Source: Nitrospinota bacterium (GTDB taxonomy: Bacteria > Nitrospinota > Nitrospinia > UBA9942). From it: 5,268 nucleotides of DNA. Below, piece after piece: positions 5,091 through 5,268 of the stretch (position 1 is the stretch's first letter; each line of letters opens with the position of its first letter). A model generated the notes under the pieces. That model was not told the DNA's origin. It ran no database searches and saw only the letters and a program-made list of their open reading frames with translations. Both the position numbers and the translations under genes were made by a program. The DNA is taken from positions 1 to 5,268 of the forward strand of contig JACRGN010000345.1 of the NCBI GenBank assembly GCA_016234205.1. Reading direction: 5' to 3'.

Positions 5091-5268
5091 TTAAGTTCTT
5101 GCATATTCACTCAATGTCTCTAATAATTTCGCCTTTTTTATTGGCTTTGTAAGGTGAGAGGTGCAGCCTGCATCAAGGCTCTTCTGCTCATCTTCTTTAA
5201 GTGCATGGGCAGTCAGGGCGATAATAGGTGTGAACTCTGCGCCCTTCTCCGCCTCCCACTTCCTTATA
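5091..5268 (-). CDS. C-terminal 58 codons of a hybrid histidine kinase (receiver domain end), 5' end cut by window edge
   Basis: This minus-strand frame enters at the right edge and encodes the second half of a receiver domain: FTPIIALTAHALKED with the switch threonine, then SHLTKPIKK with the conserved lysine, ending KLLETLSEYART and TAA at 5091-5093. Its first 138 bases are identical to bases 1-138, in the same frame. It is therefore either the missing end of the kinase at 1-2354 (circular or tandem arrangement) or the end of a paralogous kinase with an identical tail. The tail length after the KPIKK motif is normal for this receiver type. The broken response regulator follows 59 bp downstream. 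Confidence 0.9.
   Translation of the reverse strand, partial: IRKWEAEKGAEFTPIIALTAHALKEDEQKSLDAGCTSHLTKPIKKAKLLETLSEYART
5131..5268. repeat. Right copy of the 138-bp terminal direct repeat
   Basis: Identical to bases 1-138. Collapsing the two copies gives a 5130-bp unit whose junction preserves the kinase reading frame: the codon at 5130-5132 is GCG and follows the last full AAG codon of the left copy. Confidence 0.97.

Noticed and set aside
1..5268. Plasmid or phage genome based on the terminal repeat
   Set aside because: No replication initiator, relaxase, partition, capsid or integrase gene, and no iteron cluster was seen. The gene content is chromosomal in style.

Overview
The window carries a compact signal-transduction locus read entirely from the minus strand. 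It looks like an environmental bacterium with moderate GC, clear AAGGAGG-type ribosome binding sites and many small palindromic repeats. The style recalls Nitrospirota or deltaproteobacterial-type genomes, but that is an impression from memory and no lineage is proven. No replication, mobilisation, phage or transposase gene is visible.

In transcription order (high to low coordinates) the layout is: the C-terminal end of a hybrid histidine kinase (5091-5268); a single-domain response regulator split by a 147-bp palindromic element (4490-5031, insert 4779-4925); a palindromic repeat (4359-4434); an 81-aa protein of unknown function (4084-4329); a 420-aa protein with two V4R ligand-binding modules (2804-4066); a 106-aa protein of unknown function that overlaps it by ATGA (2487-2807); a repeat-rich gap; and a soluble GAF-like/HisKA/HATPase/REC/REC hybrid kinase that runs off the left edge (1-2354).

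Bases 1-138 are identical to 5131-5268. Joining the two ends gives a 5130-bp circle, in which the kinase is completed in frame to 797 codons with a natural C-terminus. The sequence is therefore either circular, one unit of a tandem repeat, or a contig closed by the assembler on a repeated kinase end. The sequence alone cannot tell these apart.

The likely logic is ligand sensing. Each V4R half carries an E-x2-C-x7-C motif like the zinc site of phenol-sensing XylR/DmpR/MopR-type regulators, and the neighbouring cytosolic hybrid kinase could relay the signal. No HPt or DNA-binding output domain is present, and the stand-alone receiver has been inactivated by the insertion. Small palindromes have invaded the locus repeatedly: one breaks the regulator, one has been absorbed in frame into the kinase ATPase domain, and others sit in the gaps.
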